Source: Streptomyces sp. NBC_01314 (GTDB taxonomy: Bacteria; Actinomycetota; Actinomycetes; Streptomycetales; Streptomycetaceae). From it: DNA of 64,000 nt. Shown piece by piece: positions 17,824-27,366 of the stretch (positions are counted from its first letter, which is position 1; each line of letters begins with the position of its first letter). The notes under the pieces were generated by a model. It had not been told where the DNA came from and made no database searches. It was given only the letters and a program-made list of their open reading frames with translations. The stretch spans positions 2,914,001-2,978,000 of the forward strand of contig NZ_CP108394.1 of NCBI RefSeq assembly GCF_041435215.1, written 5' to 3'. The translations under genes and the position numbers were made by a program.

Positions 17824-19125
17824 GTGACCGACGCCCAAGAGACCGCAGCAGACAGGACCCTGCGAACCACCGGAGGCGCCCCTCCGGACGAGGGCGGATC
17901 CTCTGAAGCGGGGGCGCCGATCCCTTTGCTGGAGCCGCGTGACGGCATTCCGGCCGTGATCGCCGACGAGCCCTCGCTCGCCGCGGTGATCGCCGCGTTC
18001 GCCGCCGGCTCCGGCCCCGTGGCCGTGGACGCCGAACGCGCGTCCGGTTACCGCTACGGCCAGCGGGCCTATCTGGTGCAGCTGCGCCGCGAGGGCGCGG
18101 GCACCGCGCTCATCGATCCCGTCGCCTGCCCCGACCTCTCCGGCCTCGGCGAGGCGCTCTCCGGCGTCGAGTGGGTGCTCCACGCGGCCACCCAGGACCT
18201 GCCCTGTCTGCGCGAGATAGACATGGTCCCGACCCGGATCTTCGACACCGAGCTGGCCGGCCGGCTCGCCGGGTTCCCCCGGGTCGGCCTCGGCGCGATG
18301 GTCGAGGGTGTTCTCGGCTATGTCCTCGAAAAGGGCCACTCCGCGGTCGACTGGTCGACCCGCCCGCTGCCCGAACCGTGGCTCCGGTACGCCGCGCTCG
18401 ACGTGGAGCTCCTGGTGGACCTGCGGGACGCCCTGGAGAAGGAGCTGGACCGGCAGGGGAAGCTGGAGTGGGCCCGGCAGGAGTTCGACGCGATCGCCTC
18501 CGCGCCGCCCGCCGAGCCGCGCAGGGATCCCTGGCGGCGTACGTCCGGGATGCACAAGGTGCGGCGCCGGCGGCAGATGGCGGTCGTACGGGAGATGTGG
18601 GAGGCGCGGGACCGGATCGCGCAACGGCGGGACGTGTCGCCGGGCAAGGTGCTGAGCGACGCGGCGATCGTCGAGGCGTCCCTGGCTCTGCCGGTCGACG
18701 CGCAGGCGCTGGCCGCGTTGAACGGGTTCGGACACCGGATGGGGCGGCGGCAGCTGGAGCAGTGGCAGGCCACCGTGGACCGGGCCAGGGCGCTGCCGGA
18801 CTCGGCGCTGCCGGCGCACGGGCAGGCCATGACCGGGCCGCCCCCGCCGAAGGCCTGGGCCGACAAGGATCCGGCCGCGGCCGCCCGCCTTTCCGCGGCT
18901 CGGGCCGGGGTGAGCGCGCTGGCCGAGCAGATCAACATGCCTCAGGAGAACCTGATCACCCCGGACACGGTGCGACGGTTGTGCTGGGAGCCGCCGAAGT
19001 CCCTGGACGCGGAATCCGTGAGTGCGGCGCTGGCGGGGTACGGGGCGCGGGCATGGCAGGTGGAGCTGGTGACGCCGGTGCTGGTGGGGGCGATGTCCGC
19101 GGTGGTCAGGCCCAAAGAGGCCTGA
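17824..19125 (+). CDS. rnd: Ribonuclease D (DEDDy exonuclease with HRDC domain)
   Basis: A GTG start gives 433 residues. The DEDD catalytic set is visible: D69/E71 (AVDAERASGYRYGQ), D125 (TQDLPCL) and Tyr189/D193 (YAALDVELLVDL). An HRDC-like helical domain follows at about residues 235-315. The enzyme trims 3' ends of structured RNAs. TACCCT at 17812-17817 lies six bases before the GTG and no ribosome binding site is visible, so the transcript is probably leaderless. Confidence 0.9.
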   Translation: MTDAQETAADRTLRTTGGAPPDEGGSSEAGAPIPLLEPRDGIPAVIADEPSLAAVIAAFAAGSGPVAVDAERASGYRYGQRAYLVQLRREGAGTALIDPVACPDLSGLGEALSGVEWVLHAATQDLPCLREIDMVPTRIFDTELAGRLAGFPRVGLGAMVEGVLGYVLEKGHSAVDWSTRPLPEPWLRYAALDVELLVDLRDALEKELDRQGKLEWARQEFDAIASAPPAEPRRDPWRRTSGMHKVRRRRQMAVVREMWEARDRIAQRRDVSPGKVLSDAAIVEASLALPVDAQALAALNGFGHRMGRRQLEQWQATVDRARALPDSALPAHGQAMTGPPPPKAWADKDPAAAARLSAARAGVSALAEQINMPQENLITPDTVRRLCWEPPKSLDAESVSAALAGYGARAWQVELVTPVLVGAMSAVVRPKEA

Positions 19126-19161
19126 GGGCCTGAGGGCCTGGGCGCCTGCCGTATCCGGCGG

Positions 19162-20019
19162 TTACTTCGTCGCTCCCCTCATGAAGCCGTTGTAGATGAA
19201 TCTCTGCAACGCCAGGAAGACGATCAGGGTCGGCAGGATCACCAGGACAGCTCCTGCCGAGATCGTTTCCCAGTGGGCGCCGAAAGGGCCCTGGAAACGG
19301 AAGAGGGACGTGGAGATCACGCCCAGGTCGTCGGAGGGCATGTAGAGGAAGGGGATGTAGAAGTCGTTGTAGACGGTGATCCCCTTGACGATGACGACCG
19401 TGGCGATCGCGGGTCTCAGAAGCGGGAAGATGATCTTCCGGTAGATCGTGAAGGCGTTGGCGCCGTCCAGGCGGGCGGACTCGTCCAGGGAGATCGGGAT
19501 CGATCGCACGAACTGCAGGAAGATGTAGATCGAGACGATGTCGGTGCCCATGTAGAGGGCGATCGGGGCCCAGCGGGTGTCGAACATGCCGAAGCTGTCG
19601 ACGATCTGGAAGGTCGCGACCTGGGTGGTGACGCCGGGGACGAGGGTGGCGACGAGGAAGAGCGCGACGACCAGTTTCCGGAAGCGGAAGGTGAAGCGGT
19701 CGATCGCGTAGGCCGCCATCGAGCCGATGAGGACCGTTCCGGAAACGGCGAACAAGAGGATGAAGGCCGTGTTGCCGAAGGCGGTGAGCATCTCGCCGTC
19801 GCGGAAGGCCGTCGCGTAGTTGTCCAGGTTCAGGAAGCTGTCGGGCATCGTGAGGGCGCCGCTGTCCTCCGCCATCTGCCGCTCGGTCTTGAGCGAGGTC
19901 AGCAGGACCACGAGGAGCGGCAGGAGGACCACGACCGACGCGCCGACCAGGGACAGATAGGTGAGGGTGCGGGCAACTCGCCTGCGGACCACCGGGGTTG
20001 GGTTCGTCAGTGTCGTCAT
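19162..20019 (-). CDS. Carbohydrate ABC importer permease (MalG-type)
   Basis: The product has 285 residues and six membrane helices. The EAA-like loop DESARLDGANAF marks the cytoplasmic contact with an ATPase. Its ATG overlaps the stop of the upstream permease (20016-20019). It forms an importer with the next two genes; no ATPase is encoded nearby, as is usual for Streptomyces sugar importers that share MsiK. The operon diverges from a beta-mannosidase gene, so manno-oligosaccharides are the likely cargo (inference). Confidence 0.9.
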   Translation of the reverse strand: MTTLTNPTPVVRRRVARTLTYLSLVGASVVVLLPLLVVLLTSLKTERQMAEDSGALTMPDSFLNLDNYATAFRDGEMLTAFGNTAFILLFAVSGTVLIGSMAAYAIDRFTFRFRKLVVALFLVATLVPGVTTQVATFQIVDSFGMFDTRWAPIALYMGTDIVSIYIFLQFVRSIPISLDESARLDGANAFTIYRKIIFPLLRPAIATVVIVKGITVYNDFYIPFLYMPSDDLGVISTSLFRFQGPFGAHWETISAGAVLVILPTLIVFLALQRFIYNGFMRGATK

Positions 20020-20987
20020 ACGAGGTCCACCCTGTCGTCGGGGACCAGTCGGCGTTGCAGCCACGTCACCGCCAGGATGATCAGCAGCAGGACGACCGCG
20101 GCGGCGGACGCGAGACCCGTCTTGTTGAACTGGAAGGCGAGCTTGACCGTCTGGATCACGAAGGTCTCGGTGCCGGTGGCGCCGCCCGTCATGATGTACG
20201 GGATCTCGAAGACCGACAGGGAACCGGAGATCGAGAGGATCACGCTCAGGCTCAGGACCGGGCGGATGCCGGGCGCGATGATGTACCGGAACTGGTGCCA
20301 GCGGTTGGCGCCGTCGAGTTCGGCGGCCTCGTACAGCTCCCCCGGGATCGACTGGATCGCACCGAGGAAGAGCACGAAGTTCAGTCCTGTGTAGCGCCAG
20401 ACGGAGACGCTCGCGAGGGAGATGTTCGCGGAGGTCGAGGTACCGAGCCAGGCGCGGTCGGACTCGTGGCCGAAGAGCGCCAGGACCGAGTCGAGGGTGC
20501 CGCCGTCCTGGAAGAAGTAGAGGAAGACGAAGCCGATCGCGACCCCGTTGATCAGGTACGGGAAGAAGAGAATGCCCTTGAAGAGGTTCCGGAAGCGGAT
20601 GTTGAAGCTGAGGATCGTCGCGAAGTAGAGGGCGACGCCTATCTGGATCGCGGAGGCGGCCAGGTAGTAGCCGCTGACGAAGAACACCTGGAACAGCTCG
20701 GGGCGGGTGAAGATCTCGATGTAGTTGTCGGCGCCGATATAGCTCAGTTCGGGACTGACCCCGTCCCAGTCGGTGAAGCTGTACGCCAGCATGTTGGCGA
20801 CCGGGGCGTACGTGAAGGTGATCAGCAGAACCAGCGGGGCGGCCAGGAAGAGCCAGGGAGTGAGCTTCCGCCACAGGCGCACCTTGCGTGGGGCGCGCCG
20901 GGGCGCGGGGGGCCGGGGCGCGGCCGTCGAGGGCCGCGCCACCTTCTTCACCGCGTGCGAGGGATCCGTCGTACGCGTGTGGGGCAT
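20016..20987 (-). CDS. Carbohydrate ABC importer permease (MalF-type)
   Basis: The product has 323 residues. A basic Pro/Arg-rich cytoplasmic N-terminus (about 40 residues) is followed by six helices and the EAA-like motif LYEAAELDGANRWHQF. Its start overlaps the stop codon of the binding-protein gene (TGATG), and its end overlaps the next permease, so the three genes are tightly coupled. Confidence 0.9.
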   Translation of the reverse strand: MPHTRTTDPSHAVKKVARPSTAAPRPPAPRRAPRKVRLWRKLTPWLFLAAPLVLLITFTYAPVANMLAYSFTDWDGVSPELSYIGADNYIEIFTRPELFQVFFVSGYYLAASAIQIGVALYFATILSFNIRFRNLFKGILFFPYLINGVAIGFVFLYFFQDGGTLDSVLALFGHESDRAWLGTSTSANISLASVSVWRYTGLNFVLFLGAIQSIPGELYEAAELDGANRWHQFRYIIAPGIRPVLSLSVILSISGSLSVFEIPYIMTGGATGTETFVIQTVKLAFQFNKTGLASAAAVVLLLIILAVTWLQRRLVPDDRVDLV

Positions 20988-22303
20988 CAGGACCCCACGG
21001 ACTTCTGTGCCTCGGTCCAGCGCTCACTGAGGTCGGCGAGGAAGTCGTCGAGGCTGCCGTCCTTGGCGCCGCGGGCGAGGTCGACCAGGTCCTGGCGGTA
21101 GGCGGGGCCGTACAGGCCGACCTCGGAGGCGCTGTCGATCTCCTTGACCAGGCCGCCCTTGGCGTCGTCCAGCTCGATGAGCTTCACCCCGGCGTCCTCG
21201 TACGGCTTCAGGGCCTCGGGGAGAGGGGCGTCCTTGCGGATCGAGGGCAGCAGGTTGTCGTCGGCGTAGCCGGACTCGGTGGAGAACCAGTCGATCCAGG
21301 CGCGGGCCGCCTCCTTGTGGTCGGAGTTGATGTTCACGGCCTGGCTGTAGTCGGGGCTGAGGACCGCGCAGAACGTGCCGTCGACCTGGGCGGGGAACGG
21401 CATGAAGCCGATGTCGTCAGGGTTCGCGCCCGCCTTCTCGGCGGCCTGGCGGAACTGGAGGACCGCCCAGGAGCCGAGCCAGGCGGTGGCGATCTCGCCC
21501 TTCGCCAGGCGGGGCTTGGAACCCTCCCAGTTGGTGGTCGTCGGGTCCTTCTCGATGAGGCCCTGCTTGACGATGTCGTAGAGGAGGGTGTCGCCGACGC
21601 GCAGGTCCTCGCCCTGGGCCCAGGGGTCGCCCTCGGCGAGCCGGGTGGTGGCCGCGTTGTCGCAGCTGACCGAGCCGTCGACGTAGGTCCAGGAGGTGAG
21701 CGGCCACTGGGCGGCGAAGTTGGTGTAGTACGGCACCGCGTCCGTCTTGGACTTGATGGCCTTCAGGGCGGTGAGGAACTCGCTCGGTGAGGTGGGCCAG
21801 TCGGTGACGCCGGCCTCGGCCCAGACCTTCTTGTTGTAGACGAAGCCGGGGGTGCCGCCGTTCGTGGTCTGACCGTAGACCTTGCCGTCGACGGTGGTGA
21901 AGTCGGTGAAGCGGTACTTCTTGCCCAGCTCCTCCTCGGTGCCGAGCGAGGCGAAGAACTTGGGGTAGTCGTTCTTCTTGATGACGCCCGGGATCATCAG
22001 GACGTCGCCGTAGTTCTCCGTGTTCATACGGATCTTGACTTCGGCCTCGTAGTCCGTGAGGGCCTCGAACTCCACCTTGACCTTCGGATAGGTCTTGTTG
22101 AAGGTGTCCGCGTATTTCTTCATCGTGCCGTCCTGCACGATGTCGGTGCGGTGGGTGAGGACCTTGATGGTGCCGGAGACCTGTGCCGGGTCGTCAGGGG
22201 CCTTGGCGTCGGCGCCCTTCGAGCTGCCTCCGCTGCCGGTGCAGCCCGAGGCGAGGAGGGCGGCTGCGACCAGTGTTCCGGTGAGTGTCCTTCGGTGGTT
22301 CAT
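20987..22303 (-). CDS. Extracellular sugar-binding lipoprotein
   Basis: The ATG at 22303 lies nine bases after GGAG; a GTG two codons upstream is too close to that site. 438 residues. A lipoprotein signal ends in LLASGC, followed by a Gly/Ser linker and a family-1 solute-binding fold (GTIKVLTHRTDIVQDG and YNKKVWAEAGVTDWPTSPSE). It delivers sugar to the permeases encoded downstream. Transcription starts in the divergent region that carries two LacI-type operators. Confidence 0.9.
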   Translation of the reverse strand: MNHRRTLTGTLVAAALLASGCTGSGGSSKGADAKAPDDPAQVSGTIKVLTHRTDIVQDGTMKKYADTFNKTYPKVKVEFEALTDYEAEVKIRMNTENYGDVLMIPGVIKKNDYPKFFASLGTEEELGKKYRFTDFTTVDGKVYGQTTNGGTPGFVYNKKVWAEAGVTDWPTSPSEFLTALKAIKSKTDAVPYYTNFAAQWPLTSWTYVDGSVSCDNAATTRLAEGDPWAQGEDLRVGDTLLYDIVKQGLIEKDPTTTNWEGSKPRLAKGEIATAWLGSWAVLQFRQAAEKAGANPDDIGFMPFPAQVDGTFCAVLSPDYSQAVNINSDHKEAARAWIDWFSTESGYADDNLLPSIRKDAPLPEALKPYEDAGVKLIELDDAKGGLVKEIDSASEVGLYGPAYRQDLVDLARGAKDGSLDDFLADLSERWTEAQKSVGS

Positions 22304-22372
22304 GTGCACCAGCTCCGTTCGGGACGGACGAGCACGAGTGGGTTGGCTGATTCGGCACTCTGGCAGTCGGTA

Positions 22373-22386
22373 CTGAACCGGTAAAG
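22373..22386. promoter_or_regulatory. LacI-type operator, transporter side
   Basis: CTGAACCGGTAAAG resembles the palindrome CTGAACCGGTTTAG with a central ACCGGT. It lies 70 bases upstream of the binding-protein start and forms a pair with 22441-22454. Confidence 0.6.
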
Positions 22387-22440
22387 TCCCTATTTCGCCA
22401 AGGCTGCCGAAAGATTTCGCGCTACTGTCGATGGGCTGAA

Positions 22441-22454
22441 CTGGACCGGTTTAG
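22441..22454. promoter_or_regulatory. LacI-type operator, beta-mannosidase side
   Basis: CTGGACCGGTTTAG differs by one base from CTGAACCGGTTTAG. It overlaps the region just before the ribosome binding site of the beta-mannosidase gene, so a bound repressor would block it. The LacI protein encoded at 24845-25900 is the natural candidate. Confidence 0.65.
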
Positions 22455-22463
22455 GGAGTGCGC

Positions 22464-24848
22464 ATGCTGGATGCCACACCGCTCACCGAGGGCTGGATCC
22501 TGCGACATGGGGGAGATCCCCTTCCCGCCGAGGTACCCGGGTGCGTGCACACCGATCTGCTGGCGGCGGGGCTGATCCCGGACCCCTTCCTCGGGCGGAA
22601 CGAGACCGAGGTGGCGTGGGTGGGACGCCGGGAGTGGACGTACGAGGTCGAGCTGCCGGGCGTCGGCGCGGCCGGCGGGCACGACCAGACCGATCTGGTC
22701 TTCGACGGGCTCGACACCGCCGCCGAGATCCGGCTCGACGGCCGGCTCCTGGGCTCCGTACGGAACATGCACCGCTCGTACCGCTTCGACATCACCGGCA
22801 TGAGCGGACGGCTCCGCGTGAGCTTCGCCTCCGCGTACGCCGAGGCCGAGGCGGTGCGCGAGCGGCTCGGCGACCGGCCGAACACCTATCCCGAACCCTT
22901 CCAGTACATCAGGAAGATGGCCTGCTCCTTCGGCTGGGACTGGGGGCCGACGCTCGTGACGGCCGGGATCTGGCGGCCCGTCCGGCTGGAGAGGTGGTCG
23001 ACGGCCCGTATCGCGCGGGTACGGCCCCTGGTGACCGTCGACGGCACGACCGGGCACGTGGAGCTGCTCGTCGACGTGGAGCGGGCGGCCGTGGAGGCGG
23101 GGCTGTGGCTGGAGGCCCGGGTGGGGGGTGTCAGCGCGGTCGCGGAGGTCGAGGGGACGAGCGGGGCCGTACGGCTGGAGGTCCCGGGCGTGGAGCTGTG
23201 GTGGCCGCGCGGCTACGGTGAACAACCCCTGTACGACGTCGAGTTGACTCTGCACAGCGAGAGCGGCGCACTCGATCTGTGGCGGCGGCGGGTCGGGTTC
23301 CGGGCCGTGGAACTGGACCGGAGCGCCGATGAGCACGGCACCGGGTTCACCCTCGTCGTCAACGGGGAGCGGCTGTTCGCGCGCGGGGTGAACTGGATCC
23401 CGGACGACGTGTTTCCGTCCCGGATCACACCCGAGCGGTATCGCGCACGGCTCACGCGGGCGGCCGAGGCCGGTGTCGACCTCGTACGGATCTGGGGCGG
23501 CGGGATCTACGAGAGCGAGGACTTCTACGACGTCTGCGACGAGTTGGGGCTGCTGGTCTGGCAGGACTTCCCCTTCGCATGCGCGGCCTACCCGGAGGAA
23601 CAGCCGCTGCGGGGCGAGGTGGAGGCCGAGGCGCGGGAGAACGTCGTACGGCTGATGCCGCATCCGTCGCTGGTGCTGTGGAACGGCAACAACGAGAACC
23701 TGTGGGGGTTCAGGGACTGGGGCTGGGAGAAGCGGCTCGCCGGGGAGTCGTGGGGCGAGGGGTACTACCTGGGGCTGCTGCCGCGCGTCGTCGCGGAGTT
23801 GGACCCGACGCGGCCGTACGCGGCGGGCAGTCCCTGGTCGGGGTCCTGGGAGCGGCATCCGAACGACCCCGCGCACGGTACGCACCACTCCTGGGAGGTG
23901 TGGAACCGGGAGGACTACGCGGAGTACCGGGCGAACGTGCCCCGGTTCGTCGCCGAGTTCGGATGGCAGGCGCCGCCCGCGTACGCGACGCTGCGGCGGG
24001 CGCTGCCGGGTGAGGCCCTCGCCTCCGACTCGCCCGGGATGCTGCACCACCAGAAGGCGGAGGACGGCAACGGGAAGCTGGAGCGGGGGCTCACGCGTCA
24101 TTTCGACCTGCCCGAGGGGGACTTCGACCGCTGGCACTATCTGACGCAGGTCAACCAGGCGCGGGCGGTCGCCGCCGGGATCGAGCACTGGCGCTCGCAC
24201 TGGCCGGTGTGCGCGGGCACGATCGTGTGGCAGCTCAACGACTGCTGGCCGGTGACCTCCTGGGCCGCGATCGACGGGGACGGCAGGGAGAAGCCGCTCT
24301 ACCACGAGCTGCGGCGGCTGTACGCGGACCGGTTGCTGTCGCTTCAGGTGCGGGGCGAGGGGCTGGTGCTGGCCGCCGTCAATCAGGCGGGCGAGGCGTG
24401 GGACCCGGCGGGTGTGCGGCTGCGGCGGATGTCCGTGGAGGGGAGCGTCGTCGCCGAGACGACGGTGAGCGTGTCGGCCGCCGCGCGTACGGTCGCCGGC
24501 GTTCGGGTGCCGCGCGAGGTGGAGCCCGTGGGGGCGAAGGAGTTTCTCGTGGCCGACGGCGAGGGGCTGCGGGCGGTGTACTTTCCGGTGCCGGATCGTG
24601 AGGTGCCGTATCCGCGGCCGGAGTTCGACGTCGAGGTCGGGCCGGATTCGGTGACCGTGACGGCTCGGACGCTGGTGCGGGATCTGCTGTTCCAGGCGGA
24701 CCGCCTGGGGGCGGCGGCTCGGGCGGACACCGGGCTGGTCACGTTGTTGCCGGGCGAGCGGGTGACCATCGGGGTCCGGGGGTGGGAGGACGTGCCGAGC
24801 GTGGAGGACGTGCGGCGGGCTCTGTACTGCGTGGAGTCCGCGCGATGA
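22464..24848 (+). CDS. GH2 beta-mannosidase
   Basis: The ATG at 22464 has GGGAG five bases upstream; 794 residues with no signal peptide, so cytoplasmic. Domain order is an N-terminal sugar-binding beta-sandwich, an immunoglobulin-like domain, a TIM barrel and C-terminal beta domains. The beta-mannosidase pattern is clear: MACSFGWDWGP, FARGVNWIPDD, WNGNNENLWG with acid/base Glu411, and RFVAEFGWQAPP with nucleophile Glu498. It would hydrolyse manno-oligosaccharides brought in by the divergent ABC importer. Its last codon overlaps the LacI gene. Confidence 0.92.
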   Translation: MLDATPLTEGWILRHGGDPLPAEVPGCVHTDLLAAGLIPDPFLGRNETEVAWVGRREWTYEVELPGVGAAGGHDQTDLVFDGLDTAAEIRLDGRLLGSVRNMHRSYRFDITGMSGRLRVSFASAYAEAEAVRERLGDRPNTYPEPFQYIRKMACSFGWDWGPTLVTAGIWRPVRLERWSTARIARVRPLVTVDGTTGHVELLVDVERAAVEAGLWLEARVGGVSAVAEVEGTSGAVRLEVPGVELWWPRGYGEQPLYDVELTLHSESGALDLWRRRVGFRAVELDRSADEHGTGFTLVVNGERLFARGVNWIPDDVFPSRITPERYRARLTRAAEAGVDLVRIWGGGIYESEDFYDVCDELGLLVWQDFPFACAAYPEEQPLRGEVEAEARENVVRLMPHPSLVLWNGNNENLWGFRDWGWEKRLAGESWGEGYYLGLLPRVVAELDPTRPYAAGSPWSGSWERHPNDPAHGTHHSWEVWNREDYAEYRANVPRFVAEFGWQAPPAYATLRRALPGEALASDSPGMLHHQKAEDGNGKLERGLTRHFDLPEGDFDRWHYLTQVNQARAVAAGIEHWRSHWPVCAGTIVWQLNDCWPVTSWAAIDGDGREKPLYHELRRLYADRLLSLQVRGEGLVLAAVNQAGEAWDPAGVRLRRMSVEGSVVAETTVSVSAAARTVAGVRVPREVEPVGAKEFLVADGEGLRAVYFPVPDREVPYPRPEFDVEVGPDSVTVTARTLVRDLLFQADRLGAAARADTGLVTLLPGERVTIGVRGWEDVPSVEDVRRALYCVESAR

Positions 24849-25900
24849 GTGTCTCACCGACGCCGCCCCCGGCCCCGCCCCCTGTCCCTCGCGTGACCAT
24901 CAAGGACGTCGCGGCGCTTGCCGGGGTGTCCAAGGGGGCGGTGTCGCTCGCGTTCAACCGGAAGCCGGGGCTGGCCGACGCCACGCGGGACCGGATCTTC
25001 GCGGCGGCGCGCGAGCTGGGGTGGGCGCCGAATCTGGCGGCTCGGTCGCTGTCGAGTCAGCGGGTGGACGTCGTGGGGCTGGCGATCTGCCGGCCGGCGA
25101 AGCTGCTGGGGCTCGAACCGTTCTACATGGAGTTCATCTCCGGGGTGGAGAGCGTGCTGACCGAGAGGTCCTGCTCGCTGCTGCTGCGCCTCGTGCGCAA
25201 TCTGGAGGAGGAGGTGGGGCTTCAGGACGCGTGGTGGCGGGGGCGGCAGGTCAGTGGGTCGATTCTCGTCGATTTCCGCGCGGATGATCCGAGAGTGACC
25301 GCGGTGGGGCGACTGGGGATGCCGGTGGTGGCCGTCGGCCATCCGTCGCTGACCGGAGGGCTCACGTCCGTGTGGACGGACGACGCGACCGCCGTGACGG
25401 AGGCGGTGCGGTATCTGGCGGCGCTGGGGCACCGGCGGATCGCGCGGGTGGGAGGCGCGGTCTCGTTGGGGCACTCGGCCCTTCGTACGGCGGCGTTCGA
25501 GAAGGCCGCCGCTTCGCTGGTGTCGGCCCGGGTCTGGCAGGTGGCGACCGACTTCTCCGGAGAGGCGGGGGCGCGGGCGACGCGAGCGTTGTTGACCGGC
25601 GCCGACGGGGACCGGCCGACCGCGATCGTGTACGACAACGACATCATGGCGGTGGCGGGGCTCTCCGTGGCGGCGGAGATGGGGGTGCGCGTTCCTGAGG
25701 ATGTCTCGTTGCTCGCCTGGGACGACTCGCAGCTCTGCCGGCTGACGCGGCCGACGCTCTCCGCGATGAGTCATGACGTGCATGGGTTCGGGGCGGATGT
25801 GGCGCGGACGTTGTTCGACGTGATCGCCGGAGACGGGGCTTCTCATCCGGTGGCCACACCCGTGCTGGTTCCCCGGGGATCCACCGCGCCCGCGCCTTGA
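24845..25900 (+). CDS. LacI-family transcriptional repressor
   Basis: The start overlaps the beta-mannosidase stop as ATGA; 351 residues. The LacI HTH is at about residues 16-37 (VTIKDVAALAGVSKGAVSLAFN) and the hinge follows with LAARSLSSQRVDVVGL. The periplasmic-binding-protein-like sensor domain includes YDNDIMAVAGL and PEDVSLLAWDDSQ. Co-translation with the mannosidase and the two ACCGGT operators in the divergent promoter make it the likely local repressor. Confidence 0.92.
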   Translation: MSVSPTPPPAPPPVPRVTIKDVAALAGVSKGAVSLAFNRKPGLADATRDRIFAAARELGWAPNLAARSLSSQRVDVVGLAICRPAKLLGLEPFYMEFISGVESVLTERSCSLLLRLVRNLEEEVGLQDAWWRGRQVSGSILVDFRADDPRVTAVGRLGMPVVAVGHPSLTGGLTSVWTDDATAVTEAVRYLAALGHRRIARVGGAVSLGHSALRTAAFEKAAASLVSARVWQVATDFSGEAGARATRALLTGADGDRPTAIVYDNDIMAVAGLSVAAEMGVRVPEDVSLLAWDDSQLCRLTRPTLSAMSHDVHGFGADVARTLFDVIAGDGASHPVATPVLVPRGSTAPAP

Positions 25901-25932
25901 GCGCCGTACGGGACCGCGGGACGGGACGGCAG

Positions 25933-25969
25933 GTTCGTTCGGGCTGGTCGCGCGGTTCCTCGCGCCTCC
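25933..25969 (-). repeat. Dispersed intergenic element, short form, inverted copy
   Basis: The reverse complement reads GGAGGCGCGAGGAACCGCGC then GACCAGCCCGAAC, matching the core of the short-form copies at 36692 and 41432. It lies 33 bases after the LacI stop codon. Confidence 0.6.
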
Positions 25970-26050
25970 GAGGCACATTGCTGTAACCGGCGGTAACATG
26001 AGGAACCCGTGTGACCTTCGCCGCTCCCCCGTCCAGGGGTGTGCAGCACT

Positions 26051-26089
26051 GTTACTCGTAAGTAGCATGGGGGCTGAGCGCCCGCTCAG
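26051..26089. promoter_or_regulatory. fadA upstream inverted repeats
   Basis: TTAC-TC-GTAA within GTTACTCGTAAGTAGC (26051-26066) is a short inverted repeat typical of TetR-type operators. CTGAGCG-CC-CGCTCAG (26074-26089) is a perfect 7-bp hairpin 50 bases before the fadA start. Either could be regulatory; no regulator gene is adjacent. Confidence 0.4.
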
Positions 26090-26139
26090 CGGTTGCGCAT
26101 CGCAGCAGTGCCGTCCCGCACCTCTGGAGGAGAGCCATC

Positions 26140-27366
26140 GTGCCTCGTACCGTCAAGGATGTCGTCTTCGTCGACGGCGTCCGCACCCCGTTCGGCAAGG
26201 CGGGCCCGAAGGGCATCTACCACGAGACCCGCGCCGACGACCTCGTCGTGAAGGCGATCCGGGAGCTGCTGCGCCGCAACCCCGGTCTGGAGCCCGCGAA
26301 GATCGACGAGGTCGCCATCGCCGCGACCACGCAGATCGGTGACCAGGGGCTCACCATCGGCCGTACGGCGGGCATCCTCGCCGGTCTGCCGCAGTCGGTC
26401 CCCGGTTACTCCATCGACCGCATGTGCGCCGGCGCCCTGACCGCCGTCACCTCGGTCGCCGGTTCCGTCGCCTTCGGCGCGTACGACATCGCCATCGCCG
26501 GTGGTGTCGAGCACATGGGCCGCCACCCGATGGGCGAGGGCGTGGACCCGAACCCCCGGTTCGTCAGCGAGAAGCTGGTCGACGAGTCCGCCCTGTTCAT
26601 GGGCATGACGGCCGAGAACCTGCACGACCGGTACCCGACGATCACCAAGCAGCGCGCCGACGAGTACGCCGTGCGCTCGCAGGAGAAGGCCGCCAAGGCC
26701 TACGCCAACGGCAAGATCCAGGCCGACCTGGTGCCGATCTCGGTGCGACGGACCAACCCCGAGGCCGGCGAGACGGGCTGGGGCCTGGTCACCGCCGACG
26801 AGCCGATGCGGCCGGGGACGACCCTGGAGAACCTGTCGGGCCTCAAGACCCCCTTCCGCGTCCACGGGCGGGTCACCGCCGGTAACGCGGCCGGTCTGAA
26901 CGACGGCGCGACCGCCTCGCTCATCGCCTCCGAGGACTTCGCCCGCGCGAACAACCTCCCGGTGAAGATGCGCCTCGTCGCGTACTCCTTCGCGGGTGTC
27001 GAGCCGGAGGTCATGGGCTACGGCCCGATCCCGGCGACGGAGAAGGCGCTCGCCCAGGCGGGGCTGTCCATCGACGACATCGGTCTGTTCGAGATCAACG
27101 AGGCCTTCGCAGTCCAGGTGCTGGCCTTCCTGGAGCACTACGGCATCGCCGACGACGACGCGCGCGTCAACCAGTACGGCGGCGCGATCGCGTTCGGCCA
27201 CCCGCTGGCCTCCTCGGGTGTGCGTCTCATGACGCAGCTCGCCCGTCAGTTCGAGGAGCAGCCCGAGGTCCGCTACGGCCTCACCACCATGTGCGTCGGC
27301 TTCGGCATGGGCGCGACGGTCATCTGGGAGAACCCGCACTTCGAGTCCGCCGGAGGCAGCAAGTGA
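26140..27366 (+). CDS. fadA: Acetyl-CoA C-acyltransferase (3-ketoacyl-CoA thiolase)
   Basis: A GTG start after GGAGGAGAG gives 408 residues. The thiolase catalytic residues are in place: Cys96 (DRMCAGAL), the GHPLASSG His and the C-terminal Cys in TMCVGFGMGA. The NEAFAVQ motif is also present. It cleaves 3-ketoacyl-CoA with CoA in the last step of beta-oxidation. Its stop codon overlaps the fadB start (GTGA), giving a two-gene operon for the full oxidation spiral after acyl-CoA dehydrogenation. Confidence 0.95.
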   Translation: MPRTVKDVVFVDGVRTPFGKAGPKGIYHETRADDLVVKAIRELLRRNPGLEPAKIDEVAIAATTQIGDQGLTIGRTAGILAGLPQSVPGYSIDRMCAGALTAVTSVAGSVAFGAYDIAIAGGVEHMGRHPMGEGVDPNPRFVSEKLVDESALFMGMTAENLHDRYPTITKQRADEYAVRSQEKAAKAYANGKIQADLVPISVRRTNPEAGETGWGLVTADEPMRPGTTLENLSGLKTPFRVHGRVTAGNAAGLNDGATASLIASEDFARANNLPVKMRLVAYSFAGVEPEVMGYGPIPATEKALAQAGLSIDDIGLFEINEAFAVQVLAFLEHYGIADDDARVNQYGGAIAFGHPLASSGVRLMTQLARQFEEQPEVRYGLTTMCVGFGMGATVIWENPHFESAGGSK

